Positions 11,246 to 23,269 of a DNA stretch of 64,000 nt are shown here, one piece after another. Each line of letters starts with the position of its first letter. The stretch's first letter is position 1. Both the position numbers and the translations under genes were made by a program. The notes beneath the pieces are model-generated. The model was not told the DNA's origin, did not search any database, and saw nothing but the letters and a program-made list of their open reading frames with translations. The DNA lies in the NCBI GenBank assembly GCA_963556145.1, contig OY744466.1, forward strand, positions 2,914,001 to 2,978,000, read 5' to 3'. The DNA comes from Hygrocybe punicea. Lineage: Eukaryota; Basidiomycota; Agaricomycetes; Agaricales; Hygrophoraceae.

Positions 11246-13125
11246 TCAAAGACTCTGAGCATAAATAGCTAGTACAAGGTTTCTATTTTTACAGTGTCTG
11301 ATATCATGGTCTGAAAGTTGTGTAAGGACAGTGTCTCTGGAACAAGAGTTGCCTGTAATCATTCCATCATGATACCACACTTGTTTCTGTGCAGTAATAA
11401 TACGTGAGGTGAAATGATATTGACCATGATATACAATGCCTCTAAGTTCTAATGTCTTTGTGCCAGTTTCTGAAACACATTCTAGTCTATGACTGGTTTC
11501 AATATTTTTGAATGGATACTCCAGAACAAGAATGTGCGGTGCTTCATTATAAAATACAACTTGATTCATTCTGCTATTGCAATCAGGACATCTTCTATTG
11601 GTTTTCTGTGACAAGGTATCAACCCACTTCATTGTAGACTGTTTAATTGTGTCATCAGCATGTAACACATAGCCTAGTCTGTCATCAATGGGCTCTTCTA
11701 CAAAGTCACATTGAGAACATTCATGTTGAGAAGAGGCTACAATGTCATTGACTTTAAACAACTCCATAGCCAGATTTGCAACACTGATGCCTACAGTGCC
11801 TCTAGGAAAGTCTGTAGGATTCATGTTATGCAGTGTAGTCCTAAGGTGATCTCTTAGCTGTTCAAATGCCATATTCTTGTGCAACACCTGTGGAAAACCA
11901 TGAGACAATGTGGTCAAATGATCATTCATGCTTCTGAATACTGTGGACCACTCTGCATGATTGTCCTTCCACAGATTGAACAGAATCACCAACAATGAGT
12001 CATATGCACAGCTGTAGTCATTGCTATCCCAGATCAGTCTAGTTGGAGAGTTAATAACCTGTTGCTTGCTTGTGGATCCTTTGTTGACATGGTCTTTGGT
12101 GATCCGAGGCCTTTTAGCTACTGGTTCATTGTTTGTGTCAAGTGAATGTTTGTGGGTTGAACCAATAGCAACTGAGCCTTTTGCTGGAACAAATGAAGTT
12201 GCAATTACAGCTGCTTTCTGTTTTCCTTTGCCTTTTTCAACCAATTGCCATGGGCTATCAGGGATTGGATGAGCCAATATACTAATAGTGGATCAGTTGG
12301 TAACCATTTAATAGCATTGTCAGTTTTGGCAGGAACATAGTGAATTCCCTTCCATTGCTGAAAGTTTCGAAGCATAACAGAGCGTGTACCAGCGTCAATG
12401 TGGACAGGTAAAGTACCCTCATATCTGATCCTGGTAATCTCATCAAGCAATTCTAGTTCTCTAAATTCTTGTCTAAGATATCCAGAACAACCTCTAGTGA
12501 TCACTTTGGTGTCAAAGCCTTGAATTATTACGGTTCCAGCAGCAGAAGCACTTCTAGACAATGAAGAATAATATGACATGTGGTTGAAACAACTGTTTAA
12601 GTGCACAACATTGAATGGACGTGTTTTTCCTTGAGCAGCATGAGCAGTCATTGCAAAGTTAGGAAGCACCCAGACTTGTTGTCTCTCAATTGATTCCTTC
12701 AGGTCACTGGGAAAAACACACTGAATTGTCTTGGTGTTTTTTACAATAGGCACCACATTGTCAGGCAGTCCTGGAATCTGGATCAGCTTTGGAGGTTTGT
12801 CCAGTTCAACAAACAAAGTGTCAAGTACTCTTTTACCATGACTTGCTTTGATTGACTGCCATCCAACAACAAATCCTTCTTGTCCTTTTGTAATGCAGAG
12901 TTCAGTGGCATCATTATTGCGAAGCATCACAGGCATTCCAAGACACAATGAGAGTTTTCCAGCAAAGTTATCAGTTGCAGCATGTCGCACTTTCCATATC
13001 TCTCTTTGTGTATCAACGTCTATGTCACTGGATTGATGTATAGCTTTAGATTTGGACTTGCTTCTTACAGAATCCTTGTCTTTTCCCCACTTGTCAATGG
13101 AATAGAAGTTGGTCAAGTTCTGGTT
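11246..13125 (-). pseudogene. Hel-2 transposase, C-terminal part: helicase end and USP-like protease
   Basis: This piece covers the last helicase motifs (around AHAAQGKTRPF), the NLS-like linker and the whole protease domain to its stop. The protease keeps a Cys box (NDYSCAYDSLLVI), two CxxC pairs (CSQC and CPDC) like a USP zinc finger, and a His/Asp region (RGIVYHGQYHFTS...VWYHDG). This is the USP/UCH (clan CA, C19) order. A 5-bp insertion near 12,280 shifts the frame between helicase and protease. The upstream end is set by element A2 at 13,126, and the gene resumes at 14,288. Confidence 0.85.
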
Positions 13126-14287
13126 ACGAGTTCTTTTAATTTATTAAAAGACTCGTTCTTTATGAGACCTGGTTCAGTGAGGGTTCGTAATTAATTAATT
13201 AATTAATTGATTAATTAATAAAGTTGATCGCCTATAGAGAAAATTTTTTTGGGCAAGAGATGTGATTCTACTTCTGATACTGGAAAATCAAATACAGTTG
13301 GGGCCATGTGTGGACAAGCTTACATAAGCATCCAAATATAGGTTGTTGCAAAAAAGATAAATTACCTTCCAATTATATTCAAAATATTCGTACTGGTCTC
13401 AATTCTTATCAGAATCGGCTGAAAATCGAACTGCTGACTAATATTAACATTTCGGGTCAGACGTGACAGTCACTTGTGACCAGTCTAACCATATCAGGTA
13501 ATTTTTGATATTATATAGCAAATTTTTTGCTGATCACAATGGTGACAGTCACATGTGACCAGTCTAACCATATAAGGCCATTTTACATCATATATGCTAA
13601 ATTTTGAGGTGATTACAGGAGTCATAGTCACATGTGACCACCATTACTATATATAGATATATCAGCCATATAAGCCGAAATTAGTATAACTCAGATGATA
13701 TAATGATATTTTTACTTGAAACATATAATTCAATGTGATATCCCTGTATGTATTATATGCTAATTATAGATTTCAAGCAAAATCACTTATCGATGTTTGT
13801 AATAATCATAGAAATAAAAATCCAGTGACAGAAACGAGACTTTGTTCATGCCATCCGCAATATTGGCCCACTCAAGCATAGCTGTCTTCATATTATCATC
13901 TGTTGTGCAGCAAGGTTATAGAGGAGTAGGGTTGAGCAAATGTAAGTCAATTGTTATTATGCTGTTTAGAGGCAGTTGTATTTGACAGTTGACCTGTTGC
14001 TCTCTCTTTTGGCTAAGAATATTGCATAATGATGAAGCAAAGAAGACATGACAGTAGAAGAGAAGGTCAATGAACACTCAAGACACACCATGTAGTTTTA
14101 TTTTTTCTACTTTTTATGTTGCTATGGTGAGAGGTGGGCTTATCAATATACAACATATACTATATGTCTTATACCACATATAACATGCTTTATGCAATTT
14201 AATGTTATTGTTTAACTCATCATGAAAGTGAGGAGGGGAAAAAAAGAACTCGTTCATGCCATGCGCAGCACTGGCCCACTAAACAAG
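13126..14287 (+). mobile_element. Element A2: 1,162-bp non-autonomous Helentron-like element
   Basis: It lies inside Hel-2. The left flank ...TTCTGGTT and right flank TTGGTGTC join to the uninterrupted TTCTGGTTGGTGTC present in Hel-4 near 51,415, so TT is the target. The 5' end is a hairpin (ACGAGTTCTTTTAAT with its complement) followed by an (ATTA)n tract. The 3' end is AAGAACTCGT, the hairpin and CCCACTAAACAAG. Bases 13,890-14,287 resemble the 3' non-coding end of Hel-2 and Hel-4. A second, degenerate 3' terminal motif lies inside at about 13,835-13,875. No coding potential is seen. Confidence 0.9.
13455..13700 (+). repeat. Internal tandem repeat of element A2
   Basis: Three units of about 80 bp each contain GACAGTCACATGTGACCAG or a variant, with the palindrome GTCACATGTGAC, followed by CTAACCATAT. 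The reverse complement occurs in A3 at 29,590-29,790. Confidence 0.7.
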
Positions 14288-15727
14288 TTGGTGTCAGAAG
14301 CAAATCTTTCACATCCAAGAAGATTGATTTGATCCTTGTGTGAGTGAATGCCACATATGATAGGAACATTTCTAAAATTCCTGGAGGCAACATTGGGCTG
14401 GTCTGGACATTTGCCTGCAATTCTGGTTCTCAAAAATTGAATGTCCTGTGTGGTACATTTGCCATAGCGCATGTTGACAAGGGCAGTTCTAAACAGTGCA
14501 TCCTCAGCTGTTTGTGTCCTCTGTCTCATGTTGTCTCTGAGAATCACCACTGTGGTCACTTGATGCCAGAGTGCTTTTCCAATTGCAGTTTCCTGAGAGT
14601 GTGTGGTCAAGGCTGATGTGATCTGAGTGCCAACTGTTCCACTGTACAATGGTACACCTCCAACTGGTCGTAACTGTGCAAAGTCTCCAGCAAATATCAT
14701 GTTGATTCCACCAAATGGCATGTCATAAATGTTCAAAGCTTTAGCGAGTCTAGCACTGATTTTGTAGAGATCATGACAAGACAGCATTGAGACTTCATCA
14801 ATGAAAATATAGTCAACTCCTTCTAGTCTACCTTTTAGTTGAGCAATGCCCATTGCTTCATTTCTATTTGACATGTTTGGATTGATGCCCAGGAAATAGT
14901 GATAAGTTGAGCCATTTTGTAGAGCTGCAGAAGTACCAGTAGGACCAAGAATAACAAATCTGTGAGACTCATGTACATTGTCAAAGAAATCAACAACTGC
15001 TTTGATGACTTGTGATTTTCCAGTGCCAGCCATTCCAGCAATATTCATTTTCAACTGGTCAGTGCTGGGAGATGAAGCATGATTTGCAATAATCCTAAAG
15101 GCTCTTTTCTGCTCAGTGTTCAAGCTGAATTTTCTAACTGTAGCATCAATTAGCTGTTGTCTCTGTGCATTTTCAGCTCTTAAAGATTGCATCAAGTATG
15201 ATTGGTCCACAATTATCACACCATTTTCATCTGGATCAGTATATGTTTTGTGTGAAGTAGACTTTAAGTTTGCAGGAATGTGTTGATTGCGCTCATCTAG
15301 TAGTTCTTGTCTCTGTTCTTGAACAAATTGTTTCCATTGAGTACCAGGTTGATTCATCTCAACTTCAAGTGGAGCAGAATTTACTGTGATTGAACCATCT
15401 GGACATGGATCAAGCCAACCAATGTTTCTAACAATGTTTTCAGTGGCATCCATTTGAGCTTTGACCAGTCTACCATGTTGACCAAGTTCAGAATATTTGT
15501 TAGTGCCATAATCTGCATTGTTTTTGTCCTGCTCATAATTGTCATCTCCAAAGTCACCACCATTTTGAATGTTGTCATCATCCAAGTGTGATATCATGTC
15601 TGAAGTCATAAATTGAGGACAAGTACCATCTAACACTGCTCCTTGTCTAAGCTGAGCAGAATAGTCATCTCTTGCATCAAGGCATTCATATCTCAGATTA
15701 AAGTTGTCCATGACATCTAATTGTCTA
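14288..15727 (-). pseudogene. Hel-2 transposase, middle part: linker and helicase motifs I-IV
   Basis: Reading on the minus strand, this runs from the region equivalent to Hel-1 residue ~760 to the segment ending CERFASDTN. It contains Walker A GMAGTGKS, Walker B FIDEVSML, motif III GDFAQLRP (same LRP variant as Hel-1) and LRDNMRQRTQ. At 15,727 the coding sequence is cut by the 3' end of element A3, and the matching upstream half resumes at 30,129. At 14,287 it is cut by A2. No internal stop is seen in this stretch. Confidence 0.9.
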
Positions 15728-16653
15728 CTTGTTTGGTGGGCCAGTGCTGCGCATGGCATGAACGAGTTCTTTTTTCCCCCTTCTGACTTCCATGATGAAG
15801 TAAGCAATAAGATTAAGTTGCATAAAGCATTTTACATATGGTATGAGACATATAGCATATATTGTATATTGCAAATTATTCTAATGGGTCTACCTCACAC
15901 CTCAGCAACATAAAAGTAGACAAAATAAAACTATATAGTGGGTCTTCAGTCTTGATCAACCTTCTTGCTTACTGTTATGTCTGCTATGCTGTATCATCTT
16001 GTAATATTCTCAGCCTTAAAAGAAATGTTCAAGGAGCAACAGGTTAACTGCCAAACATAACTGTCTCCTAAACAGTATAAATAACTTGGGGAAGTGGGCC
16101 ATCACAAGTGTGGCATGAACGAGTTCTTCTTGGTTCTATTCAATCATTTGATGTCCATTATTTATTCTACATAATCTGCAGTTGTAATGTATAACAAGAA
16201 TAATCATAGTATATGTGAACATTGTTGGAATTTGGAATCATACATTCTATGTTATCCCATTCTGTTAGTAACAATGTACTACTTGTCCTCAGTTGGGGCC
16301 TTTGATCAAGGGACTACTAATCTCTTGGACAATATTATTGACACTTGTTCCTGCCATACTTGTATATTTCTAGTCAACCAACATTGTAGTGGACTGAATG
16401 TCAGTTATACAACAGTTTATCCTGGCATTTACTACTACCACTGTTACCATTACTTATCAGTGCTCGGGCAATAAGTAACAATAAGAACTTAAGTATTTGA
16501 CATCATGTAATGTATTTATAACATTCCTATATTTAATGGCCCACTTTCCCACCCTGAAGATTTCCTTCAATTTTGATGTCCAATATGAATTTACAAATGG
16601 TGAAAATTTTGAATGTCCCACTTTCCCACCCAATAGTCCTCAATTATATTAAA

Positions 16654-16950
16654 TTACTGGTTTTGAGCATAAACTGCTAGCACAAGAATTTTATCTTCAT
16701 ATCTTTTAAAACCATCATCTGACATGATACCAATGTGACCATCTTGCTTACATGTTGCTCCAGTTGTCATACCATCATGATACCAAATTGTGCCATCTTC
16801 TGATATGAATTGAGATGTAGAGTGATATCCTCCAACATATACAATACCTCTTAGATACAAATTTACTGACTTGTCATTTACATTTACAGTTATTTGATGG
16901 CTGGTAATCATGTTTATGTTGGGATATTCTAATACCAGCAACTCAGGTGT
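16654..16950 (-). pseudogene. C-terminal remnant of a second USP-like protease domain
   Basis: About 95 codons ending at a stop at 16,654 match the end of the Hel protease domain (LVLEYPNIN...LRGIVYVGGYHSTSQFI...TIWYHDGM...LVLAVYAQ) but are clearly diverged. They represent the autonomous partner of the E2 family. The catalytic-His segment (GGYHS) and WYHDGM are kept. The upstream domain and helicase are absent. A shorter copy of the 3' region is repeated at 19,250-19,606. Confidence 0.75.
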
Positions 16951-17394
16951 TTTGTATAGTATATGGTACGGATAATTGAAACATTACATAGTGGACCGAG
17001 CCATGTACCGTGTAAACAAGGCCACCAGAGATTTCTGGTGCTTCAATCAATGGTCAGATAAACCAACCTGTCTTTGTGAAGAAATCACATATGCAATGAT
17101 GCATTGGCATTCACATTGGCCTGTCATGCAACACAAGTTAAATGAATGGTCAGAATGTGTCACTGACAACAAGAAAGGAACTGTAAAACGGACATGAGAA
17201 CTGTTGAGACCAGAGGGAATGGGGAACAGCAGGAGCAGTAGGAACACAACACAGTAGAATAGCATGTTATGCACTAGCAGATGATGTGTCACAAGTGTAG
17301 CATTTAGATTTCAAAGATAAATTTGGAAATTGATTAGATAATATTTAATTTCTATTTAATAATTAAATATAAGTAAATATATGAGTCAAAAATG
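16951..17394. other. Unassigned non-coding stretch
   Basis: AT-rich sequence between the protease remnant and the GC-rich array. I see no gene, repeat or terminus here. Confidence 0.5.
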
Positions 17395-18640
17395 GAAGGC
17401 CTGACACCCCCAACTTCGCGTTTTCAAGAGAAACAGGGTACGGGGATCTAGATGAGGGGTGTGGGACGGGGTGACATGGTGAGTGAAAATGGGGGGGGAT
17501 GGTTGGGCAGACAGCCAGAATCCGAGGGCCTGAGACCCCCCGACCCCTCATTTTCAACGCGAATGAGGTCCAGGGGGTGTAGACTGGCCGGGGGTGGTCG
17601 AAAACGGGTGTCCTGGAGGTAGAAAAAGGGAGGGTGGTGGTGGTTGGGCAGAATGCCGGATCGCGAGGGCCTGAGACCCCCCGACCCCTCGTGGTCGACG
17701 CGAACGAGGTGCAGGGGGTGTGCACTGGTCGGGGGTGATCGAAAACCATACAGGGTGGGGCGTCCCGGGGGATGAAAAGGGGGGGGGGGGTTGCTGGTTG
17801 AGCAGACAGGCGGAATGCGAGGGCCGGAGACCCCCGACCCCTCGTTTTCGACACGAACGAGGTGCAGGGGGTGTAACCTAGCCGGGGGTAGTCGTAAAAG
17901 CCGTGGGACGGGTTGTCCTGGGGGATGAAAAAGGGGGGGTGTTGCTGGTTGGGCGGACAGCCGGAATGCGAGGGCCTGAGATCCCCCGACCCCTCGTTTT
18001 CGACGCAAATGAGGTGCGGGGGGTGTAGCCTAGCCGGGGGTGGTCGAAAAAGTCGCAGGATGGGCTGTCCTGGGGGATGAAAAAGGGTGTTGCTGGCTGG
18101 GCAGATAGGCGGAATGCGAGGGCCGGAGACCCCCTGACTTCTCGTTTTCAACGGGAACGAGGTGTGGGGGATCTAGACTGGCCGGGGATGGTCGACAACG
18201 GGGCTGGACCAGGTGTCCTGTTGGTAGAAAAAGGGCGGGTGGTGGTGGTGTGGCAGACAGCCGGATCGCATGGTTTTGAGACCCCCCACTCGCGCGTTTT
18301 CAACGCAAACAAGGTCCGGGGGGTGTAGCCTGGCCAGGGGTGGTCGAAAACGCGGCGGGACGGGCTGTCCTGGTGGTTGAAAAAGGGGGATGTTGGTTGT
18401 TGGGCAGATAGCTGGATCGCGAGGGCCTGGGACCCCCCGACTCCTCATTTTCAACAGGAACGAGGTGCAGGGGGTCTAGACTGGCCAGGGATGGTCGAAC
18501 ATAAGGCTGGGTGGGGCATCCTGGTGGTTGAAAATGTTGGGGGGCGCTGGTTGGGCACAAGGCGGGAATGTGAGGTCCTCAGACCTTCCGACCCCTGGTT
18601 TTCGATGGAAACGGGTTGTGGGGGGTACAGACGTCAGTAC
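17395..18640. repeat. GC-rich tandem array 1, ~150-bp period
   Basis: About eight to nine imperfect units, recognised by GAGACCCCCCGACCCCTC followed by TTTTCAACG, AACGAGGT and GGCCGGGGGTGGTCG. Successive GAGACC marks fall at about 17,532, 17,673, 17,827, 17,978, 18,126, 18,278, 18,429 and 18,580 (spacing 141-154, mostly 150). Long Pro-rich open frames on the minus strand come from a unit length close to a multiple of three and are not believed to be genes. The array lies just inside a family-B 5' region. Confidence 0.85.
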
Positions 18641-19824
18641 TAGACCAAGGACAATAAAACTATGTCCATACCTCTGTTACACCACCCCCTCGACGATGTT
18701 GCTGTTGAGCAACAGAAGGTTTGTGCACTCATCTGAGCTCGAAAGCTCTCACTGTATATTTAAGACTCCGCTCTAATTTCAGCCACAACTCCGGACCACT
18801 CTTGCTTGTTTGCATTCTAGAGACTCAGATATCACATTTTACAACTGCCTTCAGTGGACAAAAGTGACCCAGACATACACTAAAATACAGTCAGAAATTA
18901 CCACATTTTTATTGGCAGTATAACATTAGTTATTGCATCTATACTCATTTCCTTGGCAAAAAATGGCTCACAGAGAGCCCAAATCATACCAGATCCCCTC
19001 CATATTTTTTTTCCAGCAGGACAGTCCCCATGACATGCTCCTTGTCAAATCTGGTGACAGTCTATGCAGTGTGCAAGTCAATAGAGGCTCTGAATTCTGG
19101 AATGAAACCAGTCAAACGGGATTTTGAACTCAGTTGCCATATTGGGATGCAATTTTCCCTCAGTCCCTGAGATGAATGAATGAATCACCTCAATGGCTGA
19201 AAACCGGGTTTATAAGAACGAGTTTTCCATAAATGGAAGAACTCGTAAACCAACATTGTAGTGGACTAAACGTCAGTTATACAACAGTTTATCCTGGCAT
19301 TTACTACTACCACTGTTACCCTTACTTATCAGTGCTCGGGCAATAAGTAACAATAAGAACTTAAGTGTTTGACATCATGTAATCGATTTATAACATTCCT
19401 ATATTTAATGGCCCACTTTCCCACCCAGAAGATTTCCTCCAATTTTGATGTCCAATATGAATTTCAGCTGGTGAAAATTTTGAATGTCCCACTTTCCCAC
19501 CCAATAGTCCTCAATGATATTAAATTACTGGTTTCGTGCATAAACTGCTAGCACAAGAATTTTATTTTCATATCTTTTAAAATCATCATCCAACATCATA
19601 CCAATGTAGACTTTTTGAATTTTATTGGTAGATTAGAAAAATCTTGACTTAGCAAAATCTTGAGTGGTGTATTTTATATCTCATGAAATACTGTATGGAT
19701 TGACATGGTTATTGATGAAAGGTTGTACTATGTCTTAAGGGCTATCTACTCCTGTAATTACATTTCGAAAATATTTAGTGTGTGATGAGTTGTGGATGAA
19801 ACAAGAGGTGAACCAGTACTTTAT

Positions 19825-20466
19825 ATGGCCAGTCAGGGGTACACCCACAGTGCTCTGGGGCTGTACTCGGACCCGTACCCATCACGGGTACGTACCCGAG
19901 GCCAAAAGTACGGGTATGGCACGGGTTTTGCAGGGGTACAGGAAGAAACATGCAAAATACCCCATTTTTACCTGTTTTTGGTGGTTTTTATAATTATTGT
20001 GGACAGAATACTGGCCGGATCCCTTTAGTGTAAAGGAACACAATGTTTAGAATACTGTGGGGAGTGTTGAGAGCATTTTTACATATTTTTACAAGCAATG
20101 ATTCTCATTATATCCCTCAAAAACATGCAAAATACCCCATTTTTACCTGTTTTTGGTGGTTTTTATGGTTATTGTGGATGGAATACTGGTCGGATCCATT
20201 CAGTGTAAAGGAGCACAATGTTCAGAATACTGTGGGGAGTGTTGAGAGCATTTTTTCATATTTTTACAAGCAATGATTCTCATTATATCCTTCAAAAATA
20301 GCGAAAAATACCCCAAAAATTGAGTTTTTGATGTTTCTTCTCCCAAAAGAAATACAGCCCATACCCGCATGGGTACTGCGGGTATTCTGAGGCTGGACTC
20401 GTACCCTTAACCCGTGGTACCCGTACTCTTAACCCCTGGGGGTATTGCATACCCTTGACCTGCCCT
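19825..20466. mobile_element. 642-bp transposon with 10-bp target duplication
   Basis: The direct repeat AGTACTTTAT occurs at 19,815-19,824 and 20,467-20,476. The opposite arm of the surrounding fold-back (near 20,815) carries the single uninterrupted copy, which serves as an internal empty site. The ends are imperfectly inverted (GGCCAGTCAGGGGTA against GGGCAGGTCAAGGGTA). A 9-10-bp duplication fits the Mutator-like class better than hAT (8 bp), but no transposase is present. The interior holds a tandem duplication. Confidence 0.7.
19951..20300 (+). repeat. 175-bp tandem duplication
   Basis: Two units starting TGCAAAATACCCCATTTTTA at 19,951 and 20,126 are about 95 percent alike and lie inside the 642-bp transposon. 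Confidence 0.85.
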
Positions 20467-21037
20467 AGTACTTTATGACACCCCAAATGATATTGTCAAA
20501 TAATGCCATCAAATGAACTCCTATGAAGAAGATTGTAGAGAGAAAGTTGTTCATTTTGTCAAGGGCTAGAAGTACATATACCATGTTTTTCTTTATTTTT
20601 TGTTTTTTGAGCCAATATTTATGACTTTGGTAGTCATGATCTCAATGCAGACAAGCATAGTAATGATGTAATATTGGCTCAAAGAACAAAAAATAAAGAA
20701 AAAAACAGTATATGTACTTCTAGTCCTTGAACAACTTTCTCTCTACAATCTTCTTCATAGGAGTTCATTTGATGGCATTATTTGACAATATCATTTGGGG
20801 TGTCATAAAGTACTGGTTCACCTCTTGTTTCATCCACAACTCACCACACACTAAATATTTTCTAAATATAATTACAAGAGTAGATAGCCCAACAACTTTC
20901 CCTCTATAACCATGTCAATCCATGCAGTATTTCATGAGATACAAAATACACCACTCAAAATTTTTCTAAGTCAACATTTTTCTAAACTATCAAAAAAATT
21001 CAAAAACTCTCGAGAATTTCAAAAACAGCTGTAATGT

Positions 21038-21808
21038 ATATTATTTATTCCAGATATTATTCTGTTCTTTAGTAAAATATAAGAAGAGTAATCATTACTA
21101 TATCGGAACCTTATTAGAATTTGGAACATCATACATTGTATGTGTTTCTGTTGGTCACTTACACATTGTAAAGTCAGAAAATATGATTTCATTAATTTTT
21201 ATAAATTTTGCAATGTGGTGAGGATATGCTTGATTGAGAATATGACTGTACTGTATGTTTGTCATGTCTGCAACTTCTGAAAATATTCTTAGAATATGAC
21301 AAGCTGATGAGACTTGGTGATTTTCCAATGACCTTTTACCTGCTGATAAATAAGGTGCATGCTAGTTATCACTTATAACACCTGGCTGATGCTTGCAGCT
21401 GTACTCTGCTCTTGCCTCCAATGCTCTACAAAGCCTCTCATATTTCAACCAATCTTGCAAGGAAATTGTTGTGGTTGTCCTTCCCATCCTTGGACTTGTT
21501 GTGCTTGTTGTCCACATCTTGCTTGTCCCATTGCTGTTGTGGTCTATGTTGCTACCATCTTGCAAGTGGTTGGTCTTGGTTGCTCATTGTAGTTGCCTAA
21601 ATATATATAATTAGAATAGTTGAATTACAAAAGAAAACATACTCTGGCTGTTATTACTGTGAACCTGTCCAAAACTGTGACACAGCAGGTGTGGGTCACA
21701 GTTCACCTGCAGGTGCCAAATTTAGCAACCACACCTGTACCCATGACCTAAAAATCACAGGTGCATCCATACCTGTAGTCAACCTAACCATTACCAGACA
21801 AGGAGAGT
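21038..21808. other. Degenerate 3' region of an E2-type element and CAGGTG-rich segment
   Basis: About 21,040-21,180 is a diverged copy of 16,170-16,260 (AATTTGGAA...CATACATT...). The segment 21,670-21,780 is dense in CAGGTG/CACCTG motifs with local dyad symmetry. Open frames here are short, Cys/Leu-rich and unconvincing. Confidence 0.45.
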
Positions 21809-22587
21809 TTACAGCTGTTCTTGTAATTGTTGGCAGTAACTCAGCATTTTTCAATCAATTAAGAAATTTGGACTTGAGTAGAAATTTGAGTGCTCTGTTT
21901 TGTATCTCATGAAATACTGCATGGATTGATATGGTTATGGAGAGAAAGTTGTACTATTTCTTGAGGGCTATCTGTTCCTGTACTTACATTTGAACAATAT
22001 TTAATGTATGGTGAGTGGATGAAACAAAAGGTAAACCAGTACTTTTGGACAATCAAAATGATATTGTCACATTATGGCATCAAATGAGCTCATATGAAGA
22101 AGATTGTACAGAGAAAGTTGTTCATTTTTTCAAGGGCTAAAAGTAAATATACTGCTTTTTTCTTTATTTTTGTCTTTTGAGCCAATATTACATCTGTGCT
22201 ATGTTTGTGTATATTAGGTTTGAAATATCACGAAAATCACAATTAGGGGCTCAAAAGACAAAGATAAAGAAAAACACGGTATATCTACTTTTAGCCCTTG
22301 AAAAAATGAACAACTTTCTCCCTACAATCTGAGCTCATTTGATGCCATAATGTGACAATATCATTTTGATTGTCCAAAAGTACTGGTTTACCTTTTGTTT
22401 CATTCACAACTCACCATATGCTAAATATTGTTCAAATGTAATTACAGGAATAGATAGCCCTCAAGAAATAGCACAACTTTCCCTCCATAACCATATCAAT
22501 CCATGCAGTATTTCATGAGAAACAAAACAGAGCACTCAAATTTCTACTAAAGTCCAAATTTCTCAATTATTACAAGAATGGCTGTAA
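21809..22587. mobile_element. Fold-back element 2 (long inverted repeats)
   Basis: Inverted arms begin TTACAGC at 21,809 and end GCTGTAA at 22,587, with several hundred bases of paired sequence (for example GAAACAAAAGGTAAACCAG near 22,021 and its complement near 22,385). It is non-coding. A convincing target duplication was not found. Confidence 0.65.
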
Positions 22588-23269
22588 TCACCATTATCCC
22601 CACACCACTACTGATATTCAAAACTTGCCAAATTATAATGCTAAATATTTCATATAAGAATTATGCTTGAAACAAGTTGGGGGGGGTGGGACCATCCATC
22701 ACCGTCATCACCTGTGCTTGTAATGTCTGCCATTACTATTATTGGAGCAGAAGTGAAAATTGGATCTGTAATGCAAATGTCTTGGAACAGTGTATTCTAC
22801 TGCTCCATGTAAATTTGGGGACATAAACATATAATATGAATTCTTTTGCCTAGTCATATGCAGGATTTTTCAAGTGAGTGAAGTTGGAGAGAGAAAAAGT
22901 GGTGATTTTGGCTGTGTATGAAATACTGTGGGCCAGAATCCTAGAGATCTGTTGTGAATGTTGCAATTTTCAAGCCTCCCATACACTAACAACTATTTGG
23001 GCTTACCAGAAAACAGTCCACAATACTATCTATGGTTGCATGAGTGTTGTTGTAAAGATATTTTCTCATTGCAGACTGGGAAAGGCAGAACATCTGTATG
23101 ACATTCTGTGACATCAATTTGCATTAAAATCAGAGTCAACATCTTGGTCAATGCCCCATGGCCAAGTCTCTCACTATAAAAATCAGAAAAAATATAATCA
23201 TACATAGCTTCATATCTGTACAAATTATTAGAGGCAGGGAACCAATACAAGTCAGGTGTAGTCAGGAAC
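22588..23269. other. Unassigned non-coding stretch inside E2
   Basis: AT-rich sequence with a G-run at 22,679. No gene or repeat was recognised. Confidence 0.5.

Larger units (their letters stand above)
16377..19246 (-). mobile_element. Inner family-B element of E2 (5' end at 19,246)
   Basis: A family-B 5' hairpin ends at 19,246. The sequence to its right (CCAACATTGTAGTGG...) repeats 16,377 onward, so the element was inserted into a relative at GTCAA/CCAAC. No separate 3' end is found on the left. The simplest reading is that the two identical 3' ends (outer and inner, in direct orientation) recombined into one copy at 16,085-16,376. The 5' 600 bp (18,650-19,246) match 24,945-25,555 and 28,795-29,398. 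Confidence 0.6.
19607..21037. mobile_element. Fold-back element 1 (long inverted repeats)
   Basis: Arms of roughly 400-500 bp, about 19,610-20,590 (including an insertion) and 20,690-21,037, are inverted copies around a centre near 20,640. At the left edge the protease-remnant homology (ATACCAATGT) is interrupted at 19,607. The right edge ends near CAGCTGTAA at 21,037. No coding sequence is visible. A related, more diverged copy is at 21,809-22,587. Confidence 0.65.

Noticed and set aside
17363..18560. Long Pro/Arg-rich open frames on the minus strand (up to 262 aa)
   Set aside because: They run through tandem array 1. The frames stay open because the unit is near a multiple of three, several frames are open at once, and no start context or conserved domain is present.
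19825..20466. hAT classification from the CAGGGGT near the left end
   Set aside because: No 8-bp duplication fits at that position, whereas the 10-bp AGTACTTTAT repeat agrees with the empty site in the opposite arm.
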